DNA of 64,000 nucleotides. Origin: Rubricoccus sp963708165. Its GTDB lineage: Bacteria > Bacteroidota > Rhodothermia > Rhodothermales > Rubricoccaceae. The stretch spans positions 3,224,001 to 3,288,000 of the forward strand of contig OY970187.1 of the NCBI GenBank assembly GCA_963708165.1, read 5' to 3'. Position numbers and translations under genes: made by a program. The notes below the pieces were generated by a model, which did no database searches, was not told the DNA's origin, and saw only the letters and a list, made by a program, of their open reading frames with translations. Of this stretch, positions 35,148-44,184 are shown one piece after another; the first letter of the stretch is position 1; each line of letters starts with the position of its first letter.

Positions 35148-35165
35148 GCCTCTGGCGCCAGAGGC
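35148..35165. repeat. Iterated palindrome fused to the dxs stop
   Basis: Exact copy sharing its last base with the dxs TAG stop (minus strand). Confidence 0.95.
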
Positions 35166-37129
35166 TACGCCGCCTCAGCCGTGGCGGCGACCCCGACGAT
35201 GTCCCGCACCGCCTGCGCGATGCCGTCCGGTCCGATGCCGACCTCGTCGTGCAACTGGCGCTGGGTGCCGTGCTCCACGTAGGAATCCGGCAGGCCCAGG
35301 CGGACCACCTGCGTTCCGCTCAACACGTTCGCATCCGCGGCCCACTCTAGCACCGCGCTACCTGCACCGCCCTGGATCACGCCGTCCTCGACGGTGATGA
35401 CCTTGTCGAACCGTGTGAACACGTCACGCAAGAGGCTCGCGTCGAGCGGCTTGCAGAAGCGGAGATCGGCGTGCGCAACCGAAAGGCCTTCGGCCTCCAG
35501 CCTCTGGCGTGCCTCCGGCACGTAGTTGCCGATGGCGCCGTAGCTGAGGATGCACACGTCGCCAGAGGCGGCCCCGGCGGTTTGCGCCTCTGGCGTGATC
35601 CAGCGGCCCTGGCCGAGGGGGATGGCCTCGAAGCCCTCGCGCATGGCCATGCCCGTCGCCTCACCACGCGGGTAGCGGAGTGCGAACGGGCCGTTGTGCT
35701 GCGTGGCGGTGTAGAGCAAGTCGCGGAGGTCCTGCTCGTCCATCGGCGCGGCGCAGACGATGCCCTGGACGGCGCGCATGTACGCGATGTCGAGCGCGCC
35801 GTGGTGCGTGGGGCCATCGGCGCCCGCTAAGCCTGCGCGGTCCATCGCGAAGAGAACGGGCAGCTTTTGCAGCGCCACGTCGTGCACCACGCCGTCGTAG
35901 GCGCGCTGCAGGAATGTGCTGTAGATCGCGCAGACGGGGTACTTGCCCTGCGTCGCCATGCCTGCGGCGAAGACCACGGCGTGCATTTCCGCGATGCCCA
36001 CGTCGAACGCACGCTCGGGCATCGCCTTCATCATCTTGCCCAGGCTCGTGCCGCTCGGCATCGCGGCGGTCACGCCCACGATGCGGTCGTCCTGCCGGGC
36101 GAGTTCGATGATCGCGTCTCCGAACACGTCCTGGTACTTCGGCGCCTTGGCGCCAGAGGCTGTGGGCTTGGCGAGGCTCTTGCCCGTCACCTTGTCGAAC
36201 GGGCTGGACTGCGCGTGCCACTTGACCTGATCGGCCTCGGCGGGCGCAAAGCCCTTGCCCTTGACCGTGAGCGCGTGGAGCAGGATGGGGCCGGGGAGGT
36301 CGCGGAGCTTTTTGAGCTTGGTCGCGAGCTTCATCACATCGTGCCCATCGGTCGGGCCGATGTAGCGAAAGCCGAGCGCTTCGAAGAGCATGCCGGGCGT
36401 GAGCGCGGCCTTCATGCCGTCCTCCACGCGAGAGGCCAGGCGTTGCAGATGCCCGCCGCCGAGCCCCTTCATCTTGTCGAACATCTCCCAGACCTCGTTT
36501 TTGAGGGTGTTCCAGGAGCCGCTGGCGCTGACTTTGGCGAGGTACTCGTGCAGCGCTCCCACGTTGGGGTCGATGGAGATGCGGTTGTCGTTGAGGATCA
36601 CCAGCAGGTCGGTGTCCATCGCGCCGGCGTTGTTCATGCCTTCGAACGCGAGCCCGCCGGTCATCGACCCGTCGCCGATGAGCGCGACGACTTTGCGGCC
36701 GCTGGCGTCCAGCTTGCTCGCCGTCGCCATGCCGAGCGCGGCCGAGATGCTCGTGCTCGCATGACCGACCCCGAACGTGTCGTACTCACTTTCGCTGCGC
36801 TTCGGAAAGCCCGAAAGGCCACCGTACTTGCGGTTGGTCGGAAACACCTCGCGGCGTCCCGTCAAAATCTTGTGCCCGTACGCCTGGTGCCCCACATCCC
36901 ACACCAACTGATCCTCCGGCGTTTTGTACGCCCAGTGCAGCGCCACGGTCAGTTCGACCACGCCCAGGCTGGCGCCGAAGTGGCCGCCGTACACCGCCAC
37001 GATGTCGACGATGTATTGCCGAAGCTCGTCGCAAAGCTGCGGCAGCTGGTCGAGGTCGAGAGCGCGGACATCAGCCGGGCTCGCGATAGAGGCGAGAAGA
37101 GGGCCGGGGGTGATCGCCGGGTCGGTCAT
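35165..37129 (-). CDS. dxs: 1-deoxy-D-xylulose-5-phosphate synthase
   Basis: First step of the MEP isoprenoid pathway: pyruvate plus glyceraldehyde-3-phosphate, TPP-dependent. 654 residues (usual about 620-650). Start MTDPAITPGPLLASIASPADVRALDLDQL at 37129. Seen: VYGGHFGASLGVVELTVALHW, VWDVGHQAYGHKILTGR, TPP motif GDGSMTGGLAFEGMNNAG, NDNRISI, RAGLAGADGPTHHGALDIAYMR and the transketolase C-domain (FDKVITVEDGVIQGGAGSAVLEW). It supplies carotenoid, UppS and MiaA precursors. In-frame half-sites fall in loop or linker sites (TASGAKAPKY, ITPEAQTAGAASGD). Intact. Confidence 0.97.
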   Translation of the reverse strand: MTDPAITPGPLLASIASPADVRALDLDQLPQLCDELRQYIVDIVAVYGGHFGASLGVVELTVALHWAYKTPEDQLVWDVGHQAYGHKILTGRREVFPTNRKYGGLSGFPKRSESEYDTFGVGHASTSISAALGMATASKLDASGRKVVALIGDGSMTGGLAFEGMNNAGAMDTDLLVILNDNRISIDPNVGALHEYLAKVSASGSWNTLKNEVWEMFDKMKGLGGGHLQRLASRVEDGMKAALTPGMLFEALGFRYIGPTDGHDVMKLATKLKKLRDLPGPILLHALTVKGKGFAPAEADQVKWHAQSSPFDKVTGKSLAKPTASGAKAPKYQDVFGDAIIELARQDDRIVGVTAAMPSGTSLGKMMKAMPERAFDVGIAEMHAVVFAAGMATQGKYPVCAIYSTFLQRAYDGVVHDVALQKLPVLFAMDRAGLAGADGPTHHGALDIAYMRAVQGIVCAAPMDEQDLRDLLYTATQHNGPFALRYPRGEATGMAMREGFEAIPLGQGRWITPEAQTAGAASGDVCILSYGAIGNYVPEARQRLEAEGLSVAHADLRFCKPLDASLLRDVFTRFDKVITVEDGVIQGGAGSAVLEWAADANVLSGTQVVRLGLPDSYVEHGTQRQLHDEVGIGPDGIAQAVRDIVGVAATAEAA

Positions 37130-37268
37130 GAACAAGCGCGAGGGGAGAGGGCGGAAAGCTAGCCGCTGGCGCGAGGAGACCCGCCGAAGATGCGACCCCA
37201 CTTCGGACGTGTCGGCGTAAGGCGTGGTTTCACTGGGAAGTGAAAGCTGGCCATCGCGCCTCACGCTC

Positions 37269-37286
37269 GCCTCTGGCGCCAGAGGC
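37269..37286. repeat. Iterated palindrome GCCTCTGGCGCCAGAGGC
   Basis: Exact copy in the gap between the dxs start and the end of the barrel gene. Confidence 0.95.
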
Positions 37287-37362
37287 ACTCCCATTCTCCA
37301 CCCTCCATTGGGCCCGCAGACAGCCTCTGGCGGCAGCCGGTCGCCAGAGGCTACCTGCAGAC

Positions 37363-37917
37363 CTAGAAGCGGTATCCGAGACCAAGCGTCGCCTCGCTCA
37401 CCGTCGAACCGAAGACGTCGGGACCGCCCGCGATGGTGCCGCGGATGCGCCCGCCCACGCGCGCGAGCAGCGGCCCAGCGATGCTGACGCGGGCGCCGAG
37501 CGACGCTGTGACGACGGCAGCGTTGTAGCCGTCGGGAGCGTTGCCGCTAGGGGTTCGTCCTCCTGGAAACAGAAGAGGGTCCTCGCTCAGCACCAGGAAA
37601 AAGCCGGAGCCTACTCCTACATATGGCCGGACGCGACCCAGCGGAAGCTGTGCCTGCACTTCGATATCCGTCAGGGCGTAGGAGACATTGGAAAAGGTTT
37701 GCGCGGTGCGGGTGTACCCGACCCCCGCCTCGACGACGGCGAACCGACCGAGTGCAAGGTCCGAGCGGACGCCGAACACGGCTGAGGTGCCTGTGCCGGA
37801 AAGGTCGAACTCCGCGACGCCGCTGTCGAGCCAAAGAGAGGGCGCCAGAGGCTGGGCGAAAGCGGGCGCGGCCATCACGAGGGCGAGCGCGGCGAACGTG
37901 CGAGCGAGAGCTGTCAT
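37363..37917 (-). CDS. Small outer-membrane beta-barrel protein
   Basis: A 184-residue protein with signal peptide MTALARTFAALALVMAAPAFA and an OmpX/OmpA-barrel look: alternating strands (VFGVRSDLALGRFAVVEAGVGYTR, YALTDIEVQAQLPLGRVRPYVGVGSG, SLGARVSIAGPLLARVGGRIRG) and a C-terminal aromatic (LGLGYRF) as recognised by BamA. Substrate or partner unknown. Signal region includes QPLAPSLW, a PLA from the repeat. Intact. Confidence 0.78.
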   Translation of the reverse strand: MTALARTFAALALVMAAPAFAQPLAPSLWLDSGVAEFDLSGTGTSAVFGVRSDLALGRFAVVEAGVGYTRTAQTFSNVSYALTDIEVQAQLPLGRVRPYVGVGSGFFLVLSEDPLLFPGGRTPSGNAPDGYNAAVVTASLGARVSIAGPLLARVGGRIRGTIAGGPDVFGSTVSEATLGLGYRF

Positions 37918-38030
37918 GGTGCCTGCCCGGTTTTACCTGCGGAGTGCAGGCAATGTGTGAGCGCGGCCCATGATAAAAACGGACGCCGCAGTCCAACGTC
38001 CATTGCAAAACTTCACGGTCAGGGTCGTCA

Positions 38031-38048
38031 GCCTCTGGCGCCAGAGGC
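38031..38048. repeat. Iterated palindrome GCCTCTGGCGCCAGAGGC
   Basis: Exact copy in the divergent region between the barrel gene and rseP; it is followed by ACCCAGAACCCAGAACCC, a relative of the AACTCGG array. Confidence 0.95.
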
Positions 38049-38204
38049 GAGCGGCAGACAGCTTGACCCAGAACCCAGAACCCAGTACCCGTGCCAGAGG
38101 CCTCTGGCGGAGCGCCGCCGTCACATTTCACCGACACCTGCGTTCATGCGCGCGGCCCCGCCTCCATCGGGTTCGTTTCTTCAGGGACTCCGACTCCAAG
38201 ACTT

Positions 38205-39677
38205 GTGCTGACCGTCCTCTCGTATTTCTTCTGGGTAGCCATCGCCCTTGGCATCCTCGTGTTCGTCCACGAACTGGGGCACTTCCTCTTCGCGCGCCTC
38301 TTCGGCATGCGCGTGGACGCGTTCTCACTGGGCTTTCCGCCCAACATCATCTCCAAGCAGGTTGGGGAGACGGACTACCGCCTGGGCGCGATCCCGCTCG
38401 GCGGCTACGTCAAGATCGCGGGCATGATCGACGAGAGCATGGAGATGCCCTACGAGATGCGCGCCGTGCTCGACGCCGACGGGCAGCCCGTGCTGGACAA
38501 ACGCGGCCAGCCGCTCTACGAAGAGGTCCTCGGTGCCGACGGCAAGCCGATCCTCCTAGAGCCCAGCGAGCCCGCGCCCGACGAGTACCGCTCCAAGCCG
38601 GTCTGGCAGCGCATCTTGGTCATCACCGGAGGCGTGCTCTTCAACGTCGTCTTCGCCTGGATGGTCTACACCGGCCTCAACCTCGCCTACGGCGAGCAGA
38701 CGACACCGCCGGAAAACCTTCCGTTCGAGATCGTGCCCGGCTCCTTTGCCGACGAGATGGGGCTCGAAACCGGCGACCGCGCCTACGCCGTCGGCGGTGA
38801 GCCTCTGGCGCGCATCGAGGAGCTCACACCGATGGTGCTGGCCGACGAGAACCTGCGCCTGAGCGTGCTCCGCGGACGCGACACAGTCACAGTCAACGGC
38901 CTGGAGCGCGGCCTGACGCGCTTTAGCGAGGCACAGCGCGCCGCAGAGGACGCGGGAGAAGAGGTCAACCTGCGCAACATCATCGGTATCGACATCCAGC
39001 GCCCGGCGATCATCACGTCGGTCTCAGCAGGTTCCGCCGCGGAGGACGCAGGCATCGAGCCCGGCGACCGCATCGTGGCCGCAGCGGGCGAGCCCGTCGT
39101 CTCGTGGGAGGGCTTCACAGCTGCGGTCAAAGCCTCTGGCGGCGAGCCGGTCGCGCTGAGCGTGGAGCGCGGCGCCGAGACCGTGGAGCTCAGCGTCACG
39201 CCGCGCGCCTCTGGCGACAGCTACCTCGTCGGCGTGGGCTCGGAGCCGTCCAGCTACGGCGTAAGCGTGGCCGAGCTCGGGCTGGGCCAGTCCATGTCGC
39301 GAGGCCTGGACCAGACGGTCGCGATGGTGAGCACGTACTTCGGCTTCGTCGGCAAAATCGTGACGGGCCGCGAGAGCTTTCGCCAGAACGTGGGCGGCCC
39401 GCTGATCATCGCTAAAACCGCCAAGGAATCTGCCGACCAGGGCGGCATGGCGTTCTGGGGCCTCGTCGCGATGCTCTCCATCGCGCTGGCCGTGTTCAAC
39501 ATCCTGCCCATTCCGGTTCTGGACGGCGGCCACCTCGTGTTCCTCATCTACGAGGGCATCGTGCGCCGCGAGCCGTCGCTGCGCTTCCGCATCGCCGTCC
39601 AGAAAGTGGGCATGATGGCGCTGCTCGCGCTGATGGTGTTCGTCATCTTCAACGACGCCGTGCGCTGGTTTGGCTAA
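38205..39677 (+). CDS. rseP: Site-2 zinc metalloprotease RseP
   Basis: Intramembrane protease of the S2P family that cleaves membrane-anchored regulators in envelope stress. The start is the GTG at 38205 giving MLTVLSYFFWVAIALGILVFVHELGHFLFARLF; the longer frame upstream is repeat. Zinc motif HELGHF (about 22-27), and C-terminal third zinc ligand region NILPIPVLDGGHLVF (about 427-441). Two PDZ domains between (about 130-330; SAAEDAGIEPGDRIVAAAGEPV). 490 residues, matching family length plus insertions in the first soluble loop. It leads a block with uppS and bamA. Confidence 0.95.
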   Translation: MLTVLSYFFWVAIALGILVFVHELGHFLFARLFGMRVDAFSLGFPPNIISKQVGETDYRLGAIPLGGYVKIAGMIDESMEMPYEMRAVLDADGQPVLDKRGQPLYEEVLGADGKPILLEPSEPAPDEYRSKPVWQRILVITGGVLFNVVFAWMVYTGLNLAYGEQTTPPENLPFEIVPGSFADEMGLETGDRAYAVGGEPLARIEELTPMVLADENLRLSVLRGRDTVTVNGLERGLTRFSEAQRAAEDAGEEVNLRNIIGIDIQRPAIITSVSAGSAAEDAGIEPGDRIVAAAGEPVVSWEGFTAAVKASGGEPVALSVERGAETVELSVTPRASGDSYLVGVGSEPSSYGVSVAELGLGQSMSRGLDQTVAMVSTYFGFVGKIVTGRESFRQNVGGPLIIAKTAKESADQGGMAFWGLVAMLSIALAVFNILPIPVLDGGHLVFLIYEGIVRREPSLRFRIAVQKVGMMALLALMVFVIFNDAVRWFG

Positions 39678-39945
39678 GACCCAGTCCCGTTCCACCCGCC
39701 GCGCGCCTCTGGCGCCAGAGGCCGTCCCCGAGCGCACCTGCTTCGAGTGCGGCGGGCCGATGGAGCGCGGCTTCATCCCTGATTTCACTCAGGGAGTGAC
39801 CCGCGCGGTGTGGGTCGAGGGCGTCTTCGAAAAGAGCATGTGGACCGGCTATAAGAAGAATGGCCGCCAGCACTTCTACGTCGAGACGTTTCGGTGCGCG
39901 CAGTGCGGCGCGCTCCGCGCCTACGCGACCGAGCCAAAGGCGTAG
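39670..39945 (+). CDS. Small zinc-ribbon protein
   Basis: A 91-residue protein starting at TTG 39670, 8 nt inside the rseP end, MAKTQSRSTRRAPLAPEAVPERTCFECGG. Two Cys pairs (CFECGG about 24-29, CAQCGA about 76-81) with MERGFIPDFTQ between. This resembles DUF6487-type proteins (CPxCGGxMExGxI). The N-terminal PLAPEA is the complete palindrome in frame. Its role is unknown; overlap with rseP suggests co-translation. Confidence 0.7.
   Translation: MAKTQSRSTRRAPLAPEAVPERTCFECGGPMERGFIPDFTQGVTRAVWVEGVFEKSMWTGYKKNGRQHFYVETFRCAQCGALRAYATEPKA
39705..39722. repeat. Iterated palindrome inside a coding region
   Basis: Exact copy read as APLAPEA in the small zinc-ribbon protein. Confidence 0.95.
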
Positions 39946-39993
39946 CGCCAGAGGCCTCTGGCGTGATTCACCCGCGCTCCGCCTCGGGCGCGA

Positions 39994-40001
39994 TAGCTTC
40001 G
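39994..40001 (+). promoter_or_regulatory. Putative -7 box for uppS
   Basis: TAGCTTCG ends 4 nt before the uppS ATG. It is part of the recurring TAnnTTC pattern; a transcript from here would be leaderless or nearly so. Confidence 0.35.
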
Positions 40002-40005
40002 CGCC

Positions 40006-40791
40006 ATGCCCGTCCAACTCTCCGACACGCCGCAGACCGCCGCCGACCGCGCGGCGCAAGAGGCCCTCGTTGCCCGAGGCCAGATTCCCGAGCACGTCGC
40101 CATCATCATGGACGGCAACGGGCGCTGGGCCAAAGCGCGAGGCAAGCGCCGCGCCAGCGGCCACAAGGTCGGCGTGGAGTCGGTCCGCGAGATCGTCGAG
40201 GCTAGCGCGCAGGTCGGCGCAAAGCACCTCACGCTCTACACCTTCTCGACCGAAAACTGGAACCGACCCAAAGCCGAGGTGATCGCGCTGATGGAGTTGC
40301 TGATCCACACCATCCGCCGCGAAGCCAAAAAGCTGCACGCCAACGGCATCCGCCTGCGCACGCTCGGAGACATGGAGCGCCTGCCGCCGCGCGCACAGCG
40401 CGAGATGCAGGAAGCCGTGGACATGACCGCGGGCAACACGCGCATGTCGCTTGGCCTCGCGCTGTCGTACTCCGGCCGGTGGGAGATCACCGAAGCCGTC
40501 CGCGCCCTCGCGCAGAAAGCGGCCTCTGGCGAGATCGCGCCAGAGGCGATCACAGAGGACGACGTGGCCGCCGCACTCCCCACTGCAGGCGTGCCCGATC
40601 CCGAGCTCCTGATCCGCACCGGCGGCGAGATGCGCGTGAGCAACTTCCTGCTCTGGCAGATCGCCTACTCCGAGATCGTCGTCACGCCCACGCTCTGGCC
40701 GGACTTCCGCCGCGAACAGCTGTATGACGCCGTGCGCGACTTTCAGAACCGCGACCGCCGCTTTGGCCGCGTCCTCGACGACTCCGGCTGA
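40006..40791 (+). CDS. uppS: Isoprenyl transferase (undecaprenyl diphosphate synthase)
   Basis: Builds the C55 carrier lipid for peptidoglycan and O-antigen. 261 residues with all five cis-prenyltransferase motifs: HVAIIMDGNGRWAKARGKRR (catalytic Asp about 36), GVESVREIVEASAQVG, LTLYTFSTENWNRP, LALSYSGRWEI and ELLIRTGGEMRVSNFLLWQIAYSE. The in-frame ASGEIAPEAITEDD loop (about 171-184) is two half-sites. The stop TGA runs into a GCCTCTGGCG word. First of a run with bamA, both envelope genes. Confidence 0.97.
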   Translation: MPVQLSDTPQTAADRAAQEALVARGQIPEHVAIIMDGNGRWAKARGKRRASGHKVGVESVREIVEASAQVGAKHLTLYTFSTENWNRPKAEVIALMELLIHTIRREAKKLHANGIRLRTLGDMERLPPRAQREMQEAVDMTAGNTRMSLGLALSYSGRWEITEAVRALAQKAASGEIAPEAITEDDVAAALPTAGVPDPELLIRTGGEMRVSNFLLWQIAYSEIVVTPTLWPDFRREQLYDAVRDFQNRDRRFGRVLDDSG

Positions 40792-40844
40792 GCCTCTGGC
40801 GCGTTGGGTAAGCCCATATTCGCATGGCGACCTGGCCGGAGGCG

Positions 40845-40862
40845 GCCTCTGGCGCCAGAGGC
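40845..40862. repeat. Iterated palindrome GCCTCTGGCGCCAGAGGC
   Basis: Exact copy in the uppS-bamA gap. Confidence 0.95.
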
Positions 40863-41085
40863 AGGCTGTTGACGTTCAATCCTACAACGTTCGAGCCTTC
40901 CCGCGCTTTCCACCGCCAGAGGCGAACGGTGAGGCAGCTTTACCCGGAACCCGGCCAAGGGCACAGCGCCGCGCCCCGGCAATACCCGGCCCGCACGTGC
41001 CGTTGCCTCATACCCGAGCCTCTGGCGAGGCGCCCGAGCCCGGGATTTCGCCCGTTCTGCCCCGAGCGCTCGCAAACCGCCCCGT

Positions 41086-41093
41086 TACCTTCG
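41086..41093 (+). promoter_or_regulatory. Putative -7 box for bamA
   Basis: TACCTTCG, differing by one base from the Bacteroidota TAnnTTTG box, 42 nt before the bamA ATG. Confidence 0.35.
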
Positions 41094-41135
41094 CGCTCCC
41101 TTTTTCGGCACCCTTTGTCGAGACCGCCCTCCTCG

Positions 41136-43586
41136 ATGCTCCGACTTCGTTTCGCGCTCGCCGCCCTCGTGGCCGTCGTCGCTGCCCCCGTACTTGCTCA
41201 GCCCGTCCAGACCTACGAAATCCTCGGGGTCGAGGTCGAGGGCGTCACGGAGCAAAGCGAACAGACCTTTATCGTCAGCATTGCTGACCTGCGGCCAGGC
41301 GAGCGCGTCCAGCTTCCGTACGACGAAGCCTTCGGCTCGGCCGTCCGCGGCCTGTACGAGCGTGCGCAGGTGTCCGATGCTGAGATCACAGTCGACCGCG
41401 TCGTCGGCGACGGTGTCTTCCTGAAGATCCGCGTTACGCAGGAGCCCCGGCTCGGGGAGGTGAAGTACGAAGGCCTCAGCAAAGGCGAGCAGGACGAACT
41501 CCGCGACCGGCTCCCGCTTATCCGAGGTCGCCGCGTGCGCCCGGCCGATATCGAGCAAAGCCGCCTGATCGTGCAGAGCTACCTCCGCGAGAAAGGCTTT
41601 CGGCTCTCCTCGGTTCAAGCCAGCCAGGAAATGACCGGCGACCGCCTCACGCTTACTCTCACCGCCAGCAAGGGCGACCGCGTCGAGGTGGAGGACATCG
41701 TCTTCGTCGGCAACGACAACTTCAGCGAGCGCTCGCTGCGCAAGAGGCTCAAAAACACACCCGAAGACCGCTGGTGGCGCTTCTGGAAGCGCGAGACGTT
41801 CTCACAGAAGGGCTTCGACGAGGACAAGGACGCGCTCGTCCGCTTCTACAACGACAAAGGCTATTACGGTGCTCGCATCGTGCGCGACTCGGTCTACCTC
41901 CGCGACGCGGCTGAGGCGCCAGAGGCCTCTGGCGACGATCCAGAGCTCGTCGTCGAGCTCGAAATCGACGAGGGCCCCAAGTACCACATCCGCGATGTGG
42001 TCTTCGAGGGCAACACGCTCTACACCGACGACCAGCTTGAGTTTGCGCTCGGCGTCCAGAAAGGAGACGTGTACAACCGCTCACTCATCGACCGCAACCT
42101 GTACTACAGCCCAGACCACACCGACGTGGCCAGCCTGTACACAGACCGCGGCTACCTCCGCTTCAACGTCAACCCACAGATCGTGGAAGTTGCCGGGGAC
42201 TCGCTCGACATCTACGTCGAGATCACCGAGGGCGATGTCTACAAGTTCGGCACGGTCGAGATCGCAGGCAACACGCGCACCAAGGAGCACGTCGTGCGCC
42301 GCGAGATCCGCACCGTGCCCGGCCAGACGTACAGCCGCCAAGCCATCGAGCGCAGCGTGCGCGATCTGGTGCAGCTCAACTACTTCGACCAGAGCAGCAT
42401 CGGTGGCGGCCCTGCCATCAAGCCCAATGACGAGGACAAAACGGTCGACCTGACCTACTCGCTCGCCGAAACCTCCTCGGATCAGTTGGAGCTTTCCGGT
42501 GGCTACGGCGGCAACCTCGGCCTGTTGCTCACGGCCAAGGTGACGTTCAACAACTTCTCCGCCCAAGGCATTCTGGACGGCAGCGCTTGGAAGCCGATTC
42601 CCTCTGGCGACGGACAGCAGCTTTCGCTGCAGGTTGTGACGAGTGGTACGCGTTACCAGAATTACACCCTCGCCTTTACCGAGCCATGGTTCCGCGGACG
42701 CCCCACTCCTGTCGGCTTCTCCATTGGCTTCCAGAATTTCGGGAGCAGTCCCGGTCAGGCGGAATCCCGCGTGCTTCTCGGTACTGCACAAGTCTTCGCG
42801 CGTACGCGCCTCAAATGGCCCGATGACTACTTCCAGACGGGCACCACGCTGGGCTACCGGGTCTACGACATCAGCGGGCGCGCTGGCGTCTTCGGCTTGC
42901 CAGAGGGCGTAAACCAGGAGTTCACCGTTCGCCAGACGCTGAGCCGCAACAACCTGGACAACCCGCTCTTCCCCCAGGCGGGATCGCGCAACGAACTCTC
43001 CGTAACCCTTGCGCCTCCGGTCGGAAACTTTATCCAGTACCACAAGACAGACCTGCAGAGCAACTGGTATGCGCCTCTGGCGAACAAGCTGTCTCTCTCT
43101 CTGAAGAGCAAGTTTGGCTACATCGGCTCGCTGACAGGGGACGACGTGGAGTTCCAGCGGTACCTCGTCGGTGGCTCGCCACTGGAGACGAACCGGAACC
43201 TCGTCGGCTTCGGCAAGGACCTGGTGTACCTCCGCGGCTACCCCACACAGGCCATCGGGCCGCGCAACCGCGACGGCGAGCCTGTCGGTGGCCGCATCCT
43301 GAACGTGTTTCAGGCAGAGTTACAGTACGTGGCGCTCCAGACGCCTCAGCTCTCCATCGCGCCCTACGTCTTCGCCGATGCCGCCAACTCCTACGACGGC
43401 TTTAGCGACTACGACCCGTCGCGCCTCTTCCGCTCCACCGGCTTCGGCGCCCGCGTGATCCTGCCCATCTTGGGCCTCGTCGACCTCAACTACGGCTACG
43501 GCATCGACCCCTTCGATCCGATCGACCAGCGTGACGACGGCTTGCCCAAGTGGCGCGGCCAGGTCACGCTCGGCGCTGGCCTCTAG
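41136..43586 (+). CDS. bamA: Outer-membrane protein assembly factor BamA
   Basis: Omp85-family insertase for outer-membrane barrels. 816 residues, ATG start giving signal MLRLRFALAALVAVVAAPVLAQ. Five POTRA domains are recognisable (about 25-440), for example VEDIVFVGNDNFSERSLRKRL and KFGTVEIAGNTRTKEHVVRREIRTVPG, then a 16-strand barrel ending RGQVTLGAGL. A loop between POTRA domains contains EAPEASGDDPE, an outward pair of repeat half-sites (about 41926-41943) that adds a few residues. Part of an envelope block with two Skp genes behind it. Confidence 0.96.
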   Translation: MLRLRFALAALVAVVAAPVLAQPVQTYEILGVEVEGVTEQSEQTFIVSIADLRPGERVQLPYDEAFGSAVRGLYERAQVSDAEITVDRVVGDGVFLKIRVTQEPRLGEVKYEGLSKGEQDELRDRLPLIRGRRVRPADIEQSRLIVQSYLREKGFRLSSVQASQEMTGDRLTLTLTASKGDRVEVEDIVFVGNDNFSERSLRKRLKNTPEDRWWRFWKRETFSQKGFDEDKDALVRFYNDKGYYGARIVRDSVYLRDAAEAPEASGDDPELVVELEIDEGPKYHIRDVVFEGNTLYTDDQLEFALGVQKGDVYNRSLIDRNLYYSPDHTDVASLYTDRGYLRFNVNPQIVEVAGDSLDIYVEITEGDVYKFGTVEIAGNTRTKEHVVRREIRTVPGQTYSRQAIERSVRDLVQLNYFDQSSIGGGPAIKPNDEDKTVDLTYSLAETSSDQLELSGGYGGNLGLLLTAKVTFNNFSAQGILDGSAWKPIPSGDGQQLSLQVVTSGTRYQNYTLAFTEPWFRGRPTPVGFSIGFQNFGSSPGQAESRVLLGTAQVFARTRLKWPDDYFQTGTTLGYRVYDISGRAGVFGLPEGVNQEFTVRQTLSRNNLDNPLFPQAGSRNELSVTLAPPVGNFIQYHKTDLQSNWYAPLANKLSLSLKSKFGYIGSLTGDDVEFQRYLVGGSPLETNRNLVGFGKDLVYLRGYPTQAIGPRNRDGEPVGGRILNVFQAELQYVALQTPQLSIAPYVFADAANSYDGFSDYDPSRLFRSTGFGARVILPILGLVDLNYGYGIDPFDPIDQRDDGLPKWRGQVTLGAGL

Positions 43587-43598
43587 GACCCCACCGCA

Positions 43599-44144
43599 AT
43601 GACACGTCTTCTTTCTGCTCTCGTCGTGCTCCTACTCACGGCGCCTCTGGCGCCAGAGGCTGTCGCACAGCAGCAGATCGCGCACGTCGACTCTGAGCTC
43701 GTCCTGACTCGCCTGCCGGAGTTCAAGAGCGCCCAGCAGGAGATCGAGCGCCTGACCACGCAGTACCAGGGCGAGATCGACGCGTTGGACCGCGAAGCCG
43801 ATGCGCTCGCTCAGGAGTTCTCGGGCCGCGAACTGCTCTACACCGACCAAGAGCGCGATACCAAGCGTGGCGAGATCCAGGCCAAGCGCCAGGAAAGCGT
43901 TGCGCTGCGCCGCCGGTACTTCGGCCCTCAAGGCGAGATCGTCCGCGATCAGCAGCAGCGCCTGCGCCCGATTCAGGAGCGCGTGCTCGACGCCGTCGCA
44001 ACCGTCGCAGATGCTGCAGGCTACGATTACGTCTTTGACCGTTCCGGCGAGGTCGTTTTTCTTTTCGCCAAGCCGCAGCATGACCTCACCGAGCGCGTTC
44101 TCGACGAGCTCGGCGTCAACACTACCGCTACGAGCGGCCTGTAG
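43599..44144 (+). CDS. OmpH/Skp-family periplasmic chaperone, copy 1
   Basis: Holds unfolded outer-membrane proteins for BamA. 181 residues, 12 nt after bamA. Signal peptide MTRLLSALVVLLLTAPLAPEAVAQ: the palindrome sits in the signal's C-region and codes PLAPEA right before the AVAQ cleavage site. Then QIAHVDSELVLTRLPEFKSAQQEIERL, a long coiled-coil middle (about 45-115) and AGYDYVFDRSGEVVFLFAKPQHDLTERVL, the Skp C-terminal strand pattern. Intact. Confidence 0.93.
   Translation: MTRLLSALVVLLLTAPLAPEAVAQQQIAHVDSELVLTRLPEFKSAQQEIERLTTQYQGEIDALDREADALAQEFSGRELLYTDQERDTKRGEIQAKRQESVALRRRYFGPQGEIVRDQQQRLRPIQERVLDAVATVADAAGYDYVFDRSGEVVFLFAKPQHDLTERVLDELGVNTTATSGL
43643..43660. repeat. Iterated palindrome inside a signal peptide
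   Basis: Exact copy coding PLAPEA just ahead of the signal peptidase site of the first Skp. Confidence 0.95.
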
Positions 44145-44184
44145 CCGCACTGCCCACCTTCCCACCGACTCGATTCCATTCCCG

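Larger units (their letters stand above)
40792..41135. other. Intergenic region before bamA
   Basis: 344 bp. Holds the exact palindrome at 40845-40862, a composite CAGCTTTACCCGGAACCCGG motif (40934-40953), an AGCCTCTGGCG word near 41022 and a TACCTTCG box (41086-41093). No gene is supported here. Confidence 0.7.
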
